Shown piece after piece: positions 7,840-17,100 of a stretch of DNA of 64,000 bases (within the stretch, counting starts at the first letter, position 1; each line of letters starts with the position of its first letter). The translations under genes and the position numbers were made by a program. Under the pieces are notes generated by a model. It was not told the DNA's origin. It was given only the letters and a program-made list of their open reading frames with translations, and ran no database searches. The DNA is taken from NCBI GenBank assembly GCA_016703425.1, contig JADJCA010000022.1, forward strand, positions 1-64,000, read 5' to 3'. The stretch comes from Myxococcales bacterium. Its GTDB lineage: Bacteria; Myxococcota_A; Polyangia; Polyangiales; Polyangiaceae.

Positions 7840-8604
7840 TCAACGGGCGCCCACCCGCGCTCGGCGCAGCGCCGCGAGCTGACGCAGCGAGATCACGTGT
7901 CCGAAGACCGCCAGCGGCACGAAGAACGCGGGCAGCCACACGAAAGGCCACCGGGCCACGATGGTGTTGGGCACGCCGGGCCAATCGAGGTGGAGCGGCC
8001 CCGGTATCGACGTGATGGCGATGGCGACGATGTTGACGAGCAGCGCGAGCGACGCGAGGTTCCAAGCCAAAAGGGCGCGCGCGCCCCATGTGCCACGTGC
8101 GACCAAGAGGGCTACCAGCGGCGCCGTGAGGCCTACGAGCACGTCGAAGTTGCGACCCTCGAAGGTCATCTGCTTGGGGAGCTCGCCGGCGACGCAGAGC
8201 GCCCACAGACCCAGCTCGATGGGAACGCGCATGGTGTGGAGGAGCACCGGCCACGTGAGTGGTGCGCCTCGGAGCGCGCGCCGAAAGGCCTCGGTGCGCG
8301 AGGCGACCACGACGAGGAAGAGCGCCGTCAGCGGCGCGAACACCAGGCGCGGCGGGCGCGCATCCCACGCCGTGAAGAAGCCCGTCGACGCGACGGCCGC
8401 CGTGACCGCGAGCCACAGAGCCATGCCGCCGCCGGCCCAGAGCGCCGATCGCGACGCCTCGGTGGCGCGCCCCCCTGCCCTTCGCGCCGCCGCACCGATT
8501 GCCAAGGAAACGAGCGCCACGAGCAAGAGAGCGAGAGCGACCGCGGAGACGCCGACGATGGAGACCATGCCCCGGGCCCGCAGCATCCGCCGTGCCCGAG
8601 CCAT
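7840..8604 (-). CDS. Polytopic membrane protein of unknown function
   Basis: About 254 residues, with an alternative start at the internal ATG at 8568 (MVSIVGVSAVALALLL), which would place the first membrane helix at the N-terminus. Six or seven hydrophobic segments are visible, for example VALALLLVALVSLAIG, MALWLAVTAAVA, LVFAPLTALFLVVVA and the C-terminal FVWLPAFFVPLAVFGHVISL. No family motif is recognised. It is the first of three close leftward genes and diverges from the histidine kinase gene. Confidence 0.6.
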   Translation of the reverse strand: MARARRMLRARGMVSIVGVSAVALALLLVALVSLAIGAAARRAGGRATEASRSALWAGGGMALWLAVTAAVASTGFFTAWDARPPRLVFAPLTALFLVVVASRTEAFRRALRGAPLTWPVLLHTMRVPIELGLWALCVAGELPKQMTFEGRNFDVLVGLTAPLVALLVARGTWGARALLAWNLASLALLVNIVAIAITSIPGPLHLDWPGVPNTIVARWPFVWLPAFFVPLAVFGHVISLRQLAALRRARVGAR

Positions 8605-8734
8605 GCGTTCGGCCTGGCAGCGGTGAATCGCGCGCCGCGGCGCCGGAGCTGTACGGAATCCCTGACACCCTCGCCGGCCCCTGCCCGGTGTACCTTACAG
8701 CCCGTCACGCCTCGCTCGCGCAAACGCGCGCGCC

Positions 8735-10096
8735 ATGCGCTGGCCTCGACCTTGCGAAGGAACTCTGGGTACTGGAGTGTTGGACCGGGTGTTGGACGAC
8801 GCGTCACCAAGACGCCCCGCGCTGGGGAGCGTCGCTGCGCTGGAGGATTCGCGCCGGGCCGCCGAGCGCCGCGTCCGCATCGTGGCGTCGGAGTTTCTGA
8901 GAGCGCGCCCAGTCATCGTCCTCCCATTCCTGCTGTTCGCCGTGGCGACGTTCGCTTGGTTCGGCGTCGAGCGGCGCCAGCTCGCAGGGCTCTCATGCCT
9001 GGGCACCATCGCCATCGCGTTCTTCTTCCTCGAACGAGCCCGTGCCGCGCGGCAGTTGGTCGACGGCAGGGCTCTTGAGCGCTCGCTCTTCGCGACCCTC
9101 ACGGCGCTGGGCCTGGCCTGCACCTTCACGGGGGGCCTCGCGAGCCCTGTATTGCCGATGCTCTTCGCCCCCTTGGGCGTCGGCTTCGCGGCGTTCGGCG
9201 CATCGCCCTTCAGCCGCCGGCTCCTCGCCTACCTGGGCGCGTTCGTGGCGCTATTTCTCGTAGCGCCGCTCGAGTCGTTCACGGTCCCCGACGTGCCGCG
9301 ACGCTGGGTCCTCGCCGCCGCGGTCCTCGACGCGAGCTTGCTCTTGCGTGTGGGCGTCGCGAGCCTCACGGCCGCCCACGCGCGAGCCGGCGAGGCGCTC
9401 TTGCTCGCGGGCGATGAAGTGGCTCGCGCCGCCGAGAGCCGCACGCGTGACCTCGAAGAGCTGGGCTCGCGCGTAGCGCATGAACTGAAGAACCCTTTGG
9501 CGGCCATTCGGGCGCTGGTGGACGTCATGCGCGAGACGCGTGACGACCGCTTCGATCGACGCCTGGAGGTGACGCGGGGAGAGGTCGCACGCCTTCAGGA
9601 GATCATCGACGGTTACGGCGCGATGACGCGCCCGAGCACCGCGCTCGAACGAACCCCCGCATGCGTAGGCGAGTTGCTGGCGGGCCTCGTGGCGATCCTC
9701 GAGGCTCGCGCAGAGCGCGCGAGCGTCTCGCTGAGAGGCGTGCCCTCCGACGGCGTCACCTTCCACCTCGACGAGCGACGCTTCCGCGAGGCCGTCGTGA
9801 ACCTTGTGCTCAATGCGCTCGACGCGACGCCAGCGGGCGGGACCGTGACGCTCTCGCACACGGTCGACGCCGGGGGGACGCTTTCCGTCGTGGTGGAGGA
9901 CACGGGCTGCGGCATGGATGAGGCGACGCTCGCGAAGGTGGGGACGCCCTTTTTCTCGCGGCGCACGGGAGGCACAGGGCTGGGCGTCGCCATGGCTCGA
10001 CGCGTAGCGGAACAACACGGCGGAGGGCTCGAGTTCGCGAGCCGCGTGGGACAAGGCACGACGGCGACGCTGAGGATTCCTCGAAACGGCGCGTAG
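8735..10096 (+). CDS. Membrane sensor histidine kinase
   Basis: Sensor kinase of 453 residues. Six hydrophobic segments span ~60-210, with almost no loops, so it probably senses within the membrane. A DHp domain follows with H249 in VAHELKNPLAAI. The ATPase domain has the N-box (NLVLNALDATP), G1 (DTGCGMD), F (TPFFSRRTGG) and G2 (GTGLGVAMA) boxes. The end reads GQGTTATLRIP. The start is uncertain: the ATG at 8735 or a GTG at 8777 both precede the first helix. It lies 39 bp before an NtrC-type regulator, its likely partner. The local layout resembles Ntr-type systems; the signal is unknown. Confidence 0.85.
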   Translation: MRWPRPCEGTLGTGVLDRVLDDASPRRPALGSVAALEDSRRAAERRVRIVASEFLRARPVIVLPFLLFAVATFAWFGVERRQLAGLSCLGTIAIAFFFLERARAARQLVDGRALERSLFATLTALGLACTFTGGLASPVLPMLFAPLGVGFAAFGASPFSRRLLAYLGAFVALFLVAPLESFTVPDVPRRWVLAAAVLDASLLLRVGVASLTAAHARAGEALLLAGDEVARAAESRTRDLEELGSRVAHELKNPLAAIRALVDVMRETRDDRFDRRLEVTRGEVARLQEIIDGYGAMTRPSTALERTPACVGELLAGLVAILEARAERASVSLRGVPSDGVTFHLDERRFREAVVNLVLNALDATPAGGTVTLSHTVDAGGTLSVVVEDTGCGMDEATLAKVGTPFFSRRTGGTGLGVAMARRVAEQHGGGLEFASRVGQGTTATLRIPRNGA

Positions 10097-10124
10097 CCCA
10101 GAATAGTCGCCGCTCGCGGTACGC

Positions 10125-10130
10125 TAGCCT
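10125..10130 (+). promoter_or_regulatory. -10-like TAGCCT before the sigma54 response regulator
   Basis: TAGCCT ends 5 nt before the ATG at 10136, and no Shine-Dalgarno is visible. It fits the leaderless pattern seen elsewhere in the window, but I see no clear -35 element. Confidence 0.35.
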
Positions 10131-10135
10131 CCCCG

Positions 10136-11488
10136 ATGCCCACGGTTCTCATTTGCGACGACGACGCCGCCATCCGTTTCGCCCTCGGCGAAGCGCTCAG
10201 CGTGCTTCCAGTGGACGTGGTCTCCGTCGCCACGGGCCAGGAGGCCATCGCGCAAGCCGGCGACGCCGATGTCCTCATCACCGATCTGGTCATGCCCGAG
10301 ATGGACGGCTTCGCGGTCCTCGGCGCGATCAGGAAGGTGGAGCCCGAGCTGCCGGTGATCATGCTCACGGCGCGCGGCAGCGAGCGGGTCGCCGTGCAGG
10401 CACTCAAGGAGGGGGCCTACGACTACCTCACGAAGCCTTTCGGCATCGACGAGCTGCGCGTAAGCGTGACGCGCGCTCTCGAAGCGCGCGCCCTACGTCG
10501 TTCCGCGTGCGAGCTCGCCGCGGCGCGCGTTCTCGGAAAACCCTTCGTCGGTCAAAGCCCCGCGTTCCGACACGTTCTCCGCGACGCGCAGCGCGTCGGT
10601 CGACGCGACGTCACCGTCCTCGTGCGCGGGGAGACAGGCACGGGCAAGGAGCTCCTCGCGTCGGTGCTTCACGCGGCGAGCTCTCGTCACAGAGGACCTT
10701 GCGTTCGCTTCAATTGCGCGGCCCTCAGCGAGAACCTCGCCGAGGCAGAGTTGTTCGGTCACGAGCGCGGCGCCTTCACGGGCGCCACCTCCGCTCGCCC
10801 TGGCTACTTCCGCCAAGCGCACGGGGGCACGCTGGTGCTCGACGAAGTCGGCGAGCTGCCGTTGTCCGTTCAAGGGAAGCTCCTTCGCGTCCTCCAAGAA
10901 CGTGAGGTGCAGCCGCTCGGAGCGTTACGCCCCGTCGCCGTCGACGTGCGGGTCGTCGCGTGCACGCACCGCGATCTGCGCAGCGACGTAGTCACCGGCC
11001 GCTTTCGCGAGGACCTGCTTTACCGACTCGCCGTCGTTGAGCTCACGATGCCCCCGCTTCGTGAGCGAACCAGCGACATTCCTCTGCTCACGGAGGTCTT
11101 TCGACAGCGCTACGCCGCACGATTCGAACTAACCGACGTGACCTTTGCACCGGTGCTTCTGAGCGCGCTCGCATCGAGGCCGTGGCCCGGCAATGTGCGC
11201 GAGCTCGAGAACGCCGTGGCGCGACTCCTCGCGCTCGCGGAGCCGGGCAGCGTCCTCGATGAGCGCGCGCTCGGCATGCTCGAGGAGCACAAGGGCGGAC
11301 CATCAAGCTCGATGGCGCGAGCGCCGGCCGATGCCAGCACGTTCCGCCAGCAGATGAGCGCCTTCGAACGGGGCGTCCTCGAACGCGCGCTCGAGGAGAC
11401 GGGCGGCAACCAGTCGGAAGCCGCACGTCGTCTCGGGATCTCCCGCATGACGCTCATCGAGAAGATGAAGCGTCACGGTTTGCGGTAG
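10136..11488 (+). CDS. NtrC-family sigma54-dependent response regulator
   Basis: Transcription activator of 450 residues. The receiver domain (1-115) has the acidic pocket CDDD, phospho-acceptor D50 (LITDLVMP) and K100 (YLTKPF). The AAA+ domain has Walker A GETGTGKE (165-172), GAFTGA at 212-217 (the loop that contacts sigma54), LVLDEVGELP as Walker B, and a WPGNVREL box. A Fis-type helix-turn-helix ends the protein (NQSEAARRLGISRMTLIEKM). All motifs are intact, so it should activate sigma54 promoters after phosphorylation by the upstream kinase. Its 3' end is overlapped antisense by the next leftward frame, probably because that frame has lost its stop. Confidence 0.95.
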   Translation: MPTVLICDDDAAIRFALGEALSVLPVDVVSVATGQEAIAQAGDADVLITDLVMPEMDGFAVLGAIRKVEPELPVIMLTARGSERVAVQALKEGAYDYLTKPFGIDELRVSVTRALEARALRRSACELAAARVLGKPFVGQSPAFRHVLRDAQRVGRRDVTVLVRGETGTGKELLASVLHAASSRHRGPCVRFNCAALSENLAEAELFGHERGAFTGATSARPGYFRQAHGGTLVLDEVGELPLSVQGKLLRVLQEREVQPLGALRPVAVDVRVVACTHRDLRSDVVTGRFREDLLYRLAVVELTMPPLRERTSDIPLLTEVFRQRYAARFELTDVTFAPVLLSALASRPWPGNVRELENAVARLLALAEPGSVLDERALGMLEEHKGGPSSSMARAPADASTFRQQMSAFERGVLERALEETGGNQSEAARRLGISRMTLIEKMKRHGLR

Positions 11489-12502
11489 GGCGCTTCGCAG
11501 CTCCCGCTTCTCGTCAGGCGCTCTTCCGAACCCGACGACGTCCTTCGCGGGGAGGCAATCGGCGCGGACGACGGCCTTGCCGGTCGCCTTCTCGGCGCCG
11601 ACGCGAACGACGTAGATCTTGTATTCGCTGTCGGTCTCGAGCGTGCACGACTTGCCATCCTTTTGGATGAGCTTGTCGTATTCCTGACAGGCGGCGCCCG
11701 CCGAGCAGTCGCAGGCACCGGAAAAGAAGCCCTTCGCCATCTCGCCACAGGCAACGCCCTTGTCGGCGTACTTGTCGGGGACGCACGCGCCGCCGGGAGG
11801 CGTGGAGTCGTTGGTGCCGCAGGCGCGACGGCAAGAGTCAAACTTCACCTTGCTCGCGGTCTCGGCGCCCGACTTGCACTTGCCGAATTCGGAGTTGGTT
11901 GAGTCACCGAGCCAGCAGGACGCGAGAGCAAAGGCCTTGTCGGCGAAAATCCGGGTCCAGGCCATGGTTCCGAACTCTTTGCGGTACGCCTTGGCGGCGT
12001 CTGCGTTCTCGTCCACGAACGCGGCGAGCGAGTTGCAGCGCTCGAGCTCCGCTTGACGCGTGGTCACGCAAGAGCGTTCGGCGGCGGCGCTGACGCCACG
12101 GTCGGTGGACTTGAGCGCTTCTTTGAGCGACGGGACCAGATCGCCACACAGGCGCGCTTGAACCGTTGCGATGCAGCCGTCGACCTCCGCGGACTTCAGG
12201 CGCTCGAGCGCGTCGCCAGCGGCCTTGGCCCTCGTCCGGAAGTTGGCGACAGGAACGTCGGCGGCCGCGTAACACTGGTCCACCTTCGCCAAGGACTCCT
12301 TCTTCTTGGTCTCGCACGTCGTCATGCGCGACGCCTTCACCTTCTCCGCCTGGCCGTTGCACTCGGGAACGCTGAGGGCGCCCTCGTCGGCGTCCTCCTC
12401 CGAGTCGGCTTCGGAGGTGCTGCTGCAGGCGGCGAGCTGAAACACGGCCAGGGCGCCTAGCCCCAGGAGCTGAAACGAGCGGCGAAGCGCGGAGGAGGTC
12501 AT
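11303..12502 (-). CDS. Cys-rich secreted lipoprotein, probable 3' frameshift
   Basis: Protein beginning with a lipoprotein signal (LGALAVFQLAAC) followed by an acidic Glu/Asp linker. The rest is helical with about 20 cysteines, many spaced as if disulphide-bonded (for example ACDCSAGAAC). No family recognised. The open frame runs 186 bp antisense into the response regulator gene, and its last ~62 residues look non-native. A one-base shift near DVVGFG would give an end KSA-stop at 11514, just past the regulator stop. The true gene is therefore probably 11514..12502, with a single-base deletion in the assembly or a real frameshift. Confidence 0.6.
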   Translation of the reverse strand: MTSSALRRSFQLLGLGALAVFQLAACSSTSEADSEEDADEGALSVPECNGQAEKVKASRMTTCETKKKESLAKVDQCYAAADVPVANFRTRAKAAGDALERLKSAEVDGCIATVQARLCGDLVPSLKEALKSTDRGVSAAAERSCVTTRQAELERCNSLAAFVDENADAAKAYRKEFGTMAWTRIFADKAFALASCWLGDSTNSEFGKCKSGAETASKVKFDSCRRACGTNDSTPPGGACVPDKYADKGVACGEMAKGFFSGACDCSAGAACQEYDKLIQKDGKSCTLETDSEYKIYVVRVGAEKATGKAVVRADCLPAKDVVGFGRAPDEKRELRSALPQTVTLHLLDERHAGDPETTCGFRLVAARLLERAFEDAPFEGAHLLAERAGIGRRSRHRA

Positions 12503-12660
12503 GCCCTGGAGCAGAGCAACCTACATGCCGTGATGAACACGCAGAAAGCCCGTCAGTTTCGCGGGCCACCTGGATCGCCGATGCCCCTCCCTGGTGGCGG
12601 ACCGCATGGGTCTTCCGGTGCGTAAAGGAGCGTGAACCCGGTCGCCGACGAGCCAGCGCG

Positions 12661-14100
12661 CTAGAAACGGTAGTTGCCGGCCACGCCGAGCACCGTCGCG
12701 CCAAACTTGTAGGTGCCGCCGTTCACGGCCTCCGACTCCGTCGGGTTTCCCTTCACGGGATTCACGCGCGGGATCTTCGCCGTCGCCGGATCAACCGACA
12801 CCTCGCCCGCGAAGACCTGCGACACGACGGCGTCGAAGCGCCATGCCTCGCTGAGGTGAAAGCTCCCGCCGAGGCCGACGATGACCTTGTCGGCATCGAG
12901 GCCGACCGCCGAAAGGTACTCCTTCGGGATCGCCGTTGGCTCGTACATCACGCCGAGACGGCCCGAGATCGTTTTCTCCGACTCCGAGAGCGCGAAGCGC
13001 CGTTCGCCGCCGAGGCGGAACGAGTGCGTGTCTTGGTATCCCTTTGGGAGCGAAATGCCCGCGACGCTGAAGGGGCTCGGAAAGCCCGTGACGCCGATGA
13101 GCTTGATGTTCTCCGGTTCGAGGTCGATGGAGCGATGGCTCGACCAGAACTCGCGGACGTAAGCCGCCTCGATGCGAAGGTCGTCGTCGGGCCTTACCTC
13201 AACGCCGGCGCGAAGAATGAACGGAAGGTTAAACTTCACGCGTACGTCCTTGCCTTCTTGGCGCGCGTTGTCGAAGACGGGCGCGCTCGGCAAGCGAACG
13301 GACAACGTCCCCGGCGAGCGCACGAGGAACGGCAACTGCACCGAGAGACCGAGGTGCACGTGCTTGTCGGGCACGACGGTGGCGCCAAAGTTCGCGCTCG
13401 GAGCGAAGATGGGCCCGACCTTGAGCTGCGCCGTGGCGTCGTAGTTCGGATCTTCCGGTGCGCCGAGCAGCCGGTCGCCGGGGTTGGCGTTGAAGACCGT
13501 CTTCGCGACGAAGGAGCCGACGAGCGCCTGGAGGCCCGCGCCGATGCGGATCTCCTCCACGGGCTTCCACGCGAAATACCCCCCGACGATGGCGAGCGCC
13601 GAGCCCTCCAACGACAGGACCATGTACCGCTGCGGCGAGGGAGCGCCGCCGAGCTCTGCGGGCCAGCTCACGATGGGGCTGTTGGGCGCGTAGACCGAGA
13701 TGGCCGCCGTGTATTCCTTCGACGGACCAAAGTTGAGGCTGCCGCCGATGAGCGGAATGGGCACCGGCAAGGTGGAACCACTCACCGTGGGCGAGCCGAC
13801 GGTGCGAACGGCGCCGCTGCCGTCGACGACGCTCGTCTGCCGCGCGTAGTCAGCCGACAGGATCATCATCGACAGGTCGAGCATCGCGCTCGACTTTGCG
13901 TCGGCGAGCCCAGCGGGGTTCATCCAAGTCGCGTGGAGGTCGTCGGCACCGGCCACCATCGCGCCGCCGCGCCCGAGCGGGCGAACCCCGCGCTCGCTCA
14001 AGTACAGACCGCCCGCCTGCGCCGCCTTTGGCAAAGCAAACACGAGACTGAACAGCGCAAGGGACCGGAGCCCGGTCCCGAGAGTCCGGCTTCGCTTCAC
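12661..14100 (-). CDS. FadL/OmpP1-family outer-membrane transport protein
   Basis: Outer-membrane beta-barrel of 479 residues. A signal peptide (SLALFSLVFALPKAAQA) is followed by GGLYLSERGVRPLGRGGA and ATWMNPAGLA, the FadL-family N-terminal hatch signature with an NPAG motif. Alternating beta strands run to a terminal Phe (GNYRF), the usual barrel insertion signal. Homologues carry long-chain fatty acids or aromatic hydrocarbons. The GTG start overlaps the stop of the upstream 1320-residue lipoprotein gene, so the two should be made together and may form one outer-membrane assembly. The substrate is unknown. Confidence 0.85.
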   Translation of the reverse strand: MKRSRTLGTGLRSLALFSLVFALPKAAQAGGLYLSERGVRPLGRGGAMVAGADDLHATWMNPAGLADAKSSAMLDLSMMILSADYARQTSVVDGSGAVRTVGSPTVSGSTLPVPIPLIGGSLNFGPSKEYTAAISVYAPNSPIVSWPAELGGAPSPQRYMVLSLEGSALAIVGGYFAWKPVEEIRIGAGLQALVGSFVAKTVFNANPGDRLLGAPEDPNYDATAQLKVGPIFAPSANFGATVVPDKHVHLGLSVQLPFLVRSPGTLSVRLPSAPVFDNARQEGKDVRVKFNLPFILRAGVEVRPDDDLRIEAAYVREFWSSHRSIDLEPENIKLIGVTGFPSPFSVAGISLPKGYQDTHSFRLGGERRFALSESEKTISGRLGVMYEPTAIPKEYLSAVGLDADKVIVGLGGSFHLSEAWRFDAVVSQVFAGEVSVDPATAKIPRVNPVKGNPTESEAVNGGTYKFGATVLGVAGNYRF

Positions 14101-17100
14101 GGTGCCGTCCCGTTCTTGATGATCCGGTAGAACTGCTCGAGGCCGCGCTCCTTGTTGCCGAGGAACTCGTTCACCTCCGTCGCGACGGCGGCGAAGTCGC
14201 CTGGGTCTAGGCGACCAGCCTTCTGAGGATCGGCCCGGTTCACGTCACCGATGACGTCGACGATGACGTCGAAAGGCGTTCGCTTGAGCGCCCCGTTGGC
14301 CGCCTTGATGGGCGTCACGACATTGCGAAGGATGACGGTGAGCACCTGATTCGGGTCGATCTCGCGACTGCAGACGGGCGCGCCCTCCGCGTCACGGGCG
14401 CGCGCCGAGAGGCGTGACAACAGCGACGTCTGCGCGTCGGCGAGGCCCGTTTGCACAACGTTGCCGTTCTCGTCGCGGACCGAGTTCGCGAGGGCCTCGG
14501 CGAGGATGTGATAGAACGGCACCAGATCGTCGTCGTTTTGCAGGAGCTGCATGCCATCGGTAGCGGCGGCACGCATCGACGAGAGCGCTTCGTTTCGCGA
14601 CGCTGGGTCCGTTAAGTAGAGGAGCAAGCCTTGGAGCTCCTTTCGCGCGCGTTCGTCCTTCCGGATCGTGTCGAGCACCGACATCGACGACGCGAAGACG
14701 GGGCTCTTGAGCGTGTCGTTCATCTTCTTGGTGAGCTCATCGCGAGCCCACGTGCATCGCTCGTAGGGAGCCACGAACGACTTTCCGCAGTGACTCCAGA
14801 GCTGGGCACGCAAGAGATCGATGAGCGTGGGCCCGAGCTTGGTCATGGCGGGGTTCTGGAAGGTCGCCGAAGCGCCGGTGCCGTTCACCTTCAAGAACTG
14901 ATCGACGAGGGTCGAGCGCGCCGCCCGCCACTTCGCCAGTCGATCCTTGTCGGCGGGATCCTTGATGGCTTCCGCGAACGCGTCGTCGATGCCGGAGAGC
15001 GCCTGCAAGACGAGGTAGAGCGGCGTCACCTGCGGCGTGTCGCTGCCGTCGTTGCGCTTGCCCGTCGACTGGCCCTTCCGGTCCTTGAGCGCCACTTCTT
15101 TGGCGCGGCTCGCGCTAAAGAGCGACTCGGTGGCGTCGGCGAAGACGGTGATGCCACTGACGGGAGAGGTGGCCGCGCAGTTGCCGTCGCCGCCGAGCTT
15201 CGTGCAGTGCGGAATCGTCGCCGTTTGCAGCACGGTGGTGAGGTCGTGGAGCGCCTTGAAGATGCCGTGCGGCAAGGCTTCCGCGAGGAGCGGCTCGTAC
15301 GACGAGATGTTGCTCTTGGAGCAATACGACGGGCTCTTGGGGTTCGAGCCGTCGCACTCCGGCGGCACGCCCTTTTCGCTCTGGTAGTGGCGATGAAGGA
15401 CCTTGAAGAGCGCCACGATGAGGTCTTCACGGCCACGGTCGGTGAACGGCTTGATGATGGGCGCGAGGGCTTCGAAGGCGCCTGTGTTCTCGAGGGGGAA
15501 GAGCGCGTCGGGGTGACGCTCCTGGAGCCAGTCGCCGGCGGCGCAGCTCCGGAGGCCACGCACCTTGCCGTCGGACGCGGCGTCGGGCTGCGTCGGGTCG
15601 GGATCGTCGATGACGCGCTCGGGGCAGAGCAAGGTCCCGATGTGCGGGCCGACGAGATCCCGCAAGAACGTGTTGGTCGTCGCGTTCGCCGTGTCCTTCG
15701 CCTGGTCGAAGTAGACGATACGATTGAGCCACTCGGGCTTCGGGCGGAAGGTCTTCGCGTCGGGCGGATCCCAGAAGCCGGTCATGCCGCCGGAGAGCTC
15801 GATGGTGCTCACTGTGGCGGCGCCGATGCCGACGATCCCATTGCGGAGGATCGACGGGCGGAAGTAGAGCTGCGATTTTCCGACGATGGACCCGAGGTAG
15901 AAGCGCGCGAGGTCGTCGACCTTGAAGATCTCGCACTCCTTGTAGGTACCGATGAGCGGCAGATCGAGCTGGCCCGCCAAGGGAATGCCCTTCGCGTGGA
16001 CGATGGAGCCGTCTTTGTTGCACATGGCGACGCCGGCGGCGTCGCTGACGATGTGCGCGAGGCGCTGAAAGATGCTGCGGTTCGTGCCCGTGTCGGCCTG
16101 CGCCCGGTCGGCGGGGGTCTTGGGCGACTCCACCTTGCCGGTCGTTTGGTTGAACGCCTCGCCGTTGAGGTTTGCGCGATCGTAGGTGATGCGATCCTTG
16201 TTCTTCATCATCGTGCCAACGACGTCACCGAGGCGGATGGTGGCCGGGTCGGCGAGGGCGTTGAGCAGGTCTTCGAGGAGCGCACGGTCCTTGGCGATCT
16301 CCGCCACGACGTCCAGGAGCTCGTCCCAAAAGAGCGACTTTTCCTTGAGCTTGGCCTGATCGTATTTGGTCCCGATCTCGCGGAACGCCAGCATCTCGCC
16401 GGTCACGCTCGCGAGCTTCGAGGTGTGGGCCGTCAGAAGGAGGCGCGAGAAGGCCAAGAGGTCGTCGGTGCCGCGATCACCGATCATCTGGCCTAGCGCG
16501 TGGACGAAGTCCATCATCGGCGCGGCGTTCACGTCGTAGGCGTCGAAGTCGACGGTGACGGGCTTCGTGCCGAGGTCCGACGGCGGCGGCTCATCGGCCC
16601 CGTGCGACAGCTTCCAAAGGTCCACGCGCCCCGGGTCCGCCGAGTAGCTCTTCGTCGCGGGCGTGCGCTTGCCGAACATCACGGTCATGCCGCCGAGGGC
16701 GTTCATGAGCGCGTCCTTGCTCGGATCGACGAGCGGGCGCATATCGCTCAAGAGCTGAGCGCCGGTGTTGTGGCTCGTGTCGACGTAGGCGTAGAGCGGC
16801 TGGTTCGCCACGACGGCGCGACCGAACTCGTCGCGCGGCGTCTTCGGGCCTGTAGCGGTCGGGAACGGCGTCGGGGCCGGGTTGCCATCCACCGTCACGA
16901 AGCGACCGAGCGCGTCGACATCGGGGAGGCCGTCTTTGTCCTTGTCGACGAAAGGCGCCGCGAGGGCACCAGCGAGCGCTGCGTAGCCGCGCCGGTCGCG
17001 CTTGACGATGAACTTGGGCGCGCCGCCGCCAAAGGCTGCATCTTGCACAAAGAAGAGCTCGGTCAAAAACTCGAGCGTCTCACGCGGCCGCGAGATGCGG

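Noticed and set aside
7531..9078. 515-codon plus-strand frame across several genes
   Set aside because: Overlaps three better-supported genes in other frames; Arg/Pro-rich with no start signal or domain.
14631..16496. 621-codon open frame on the plus strand
   Set aside because: It lies wholly antisense to the 1320-residue lipoprotein gene, is Arg/Glu/Val-rich, and shows no motif. It is a high-GC shadow frame.
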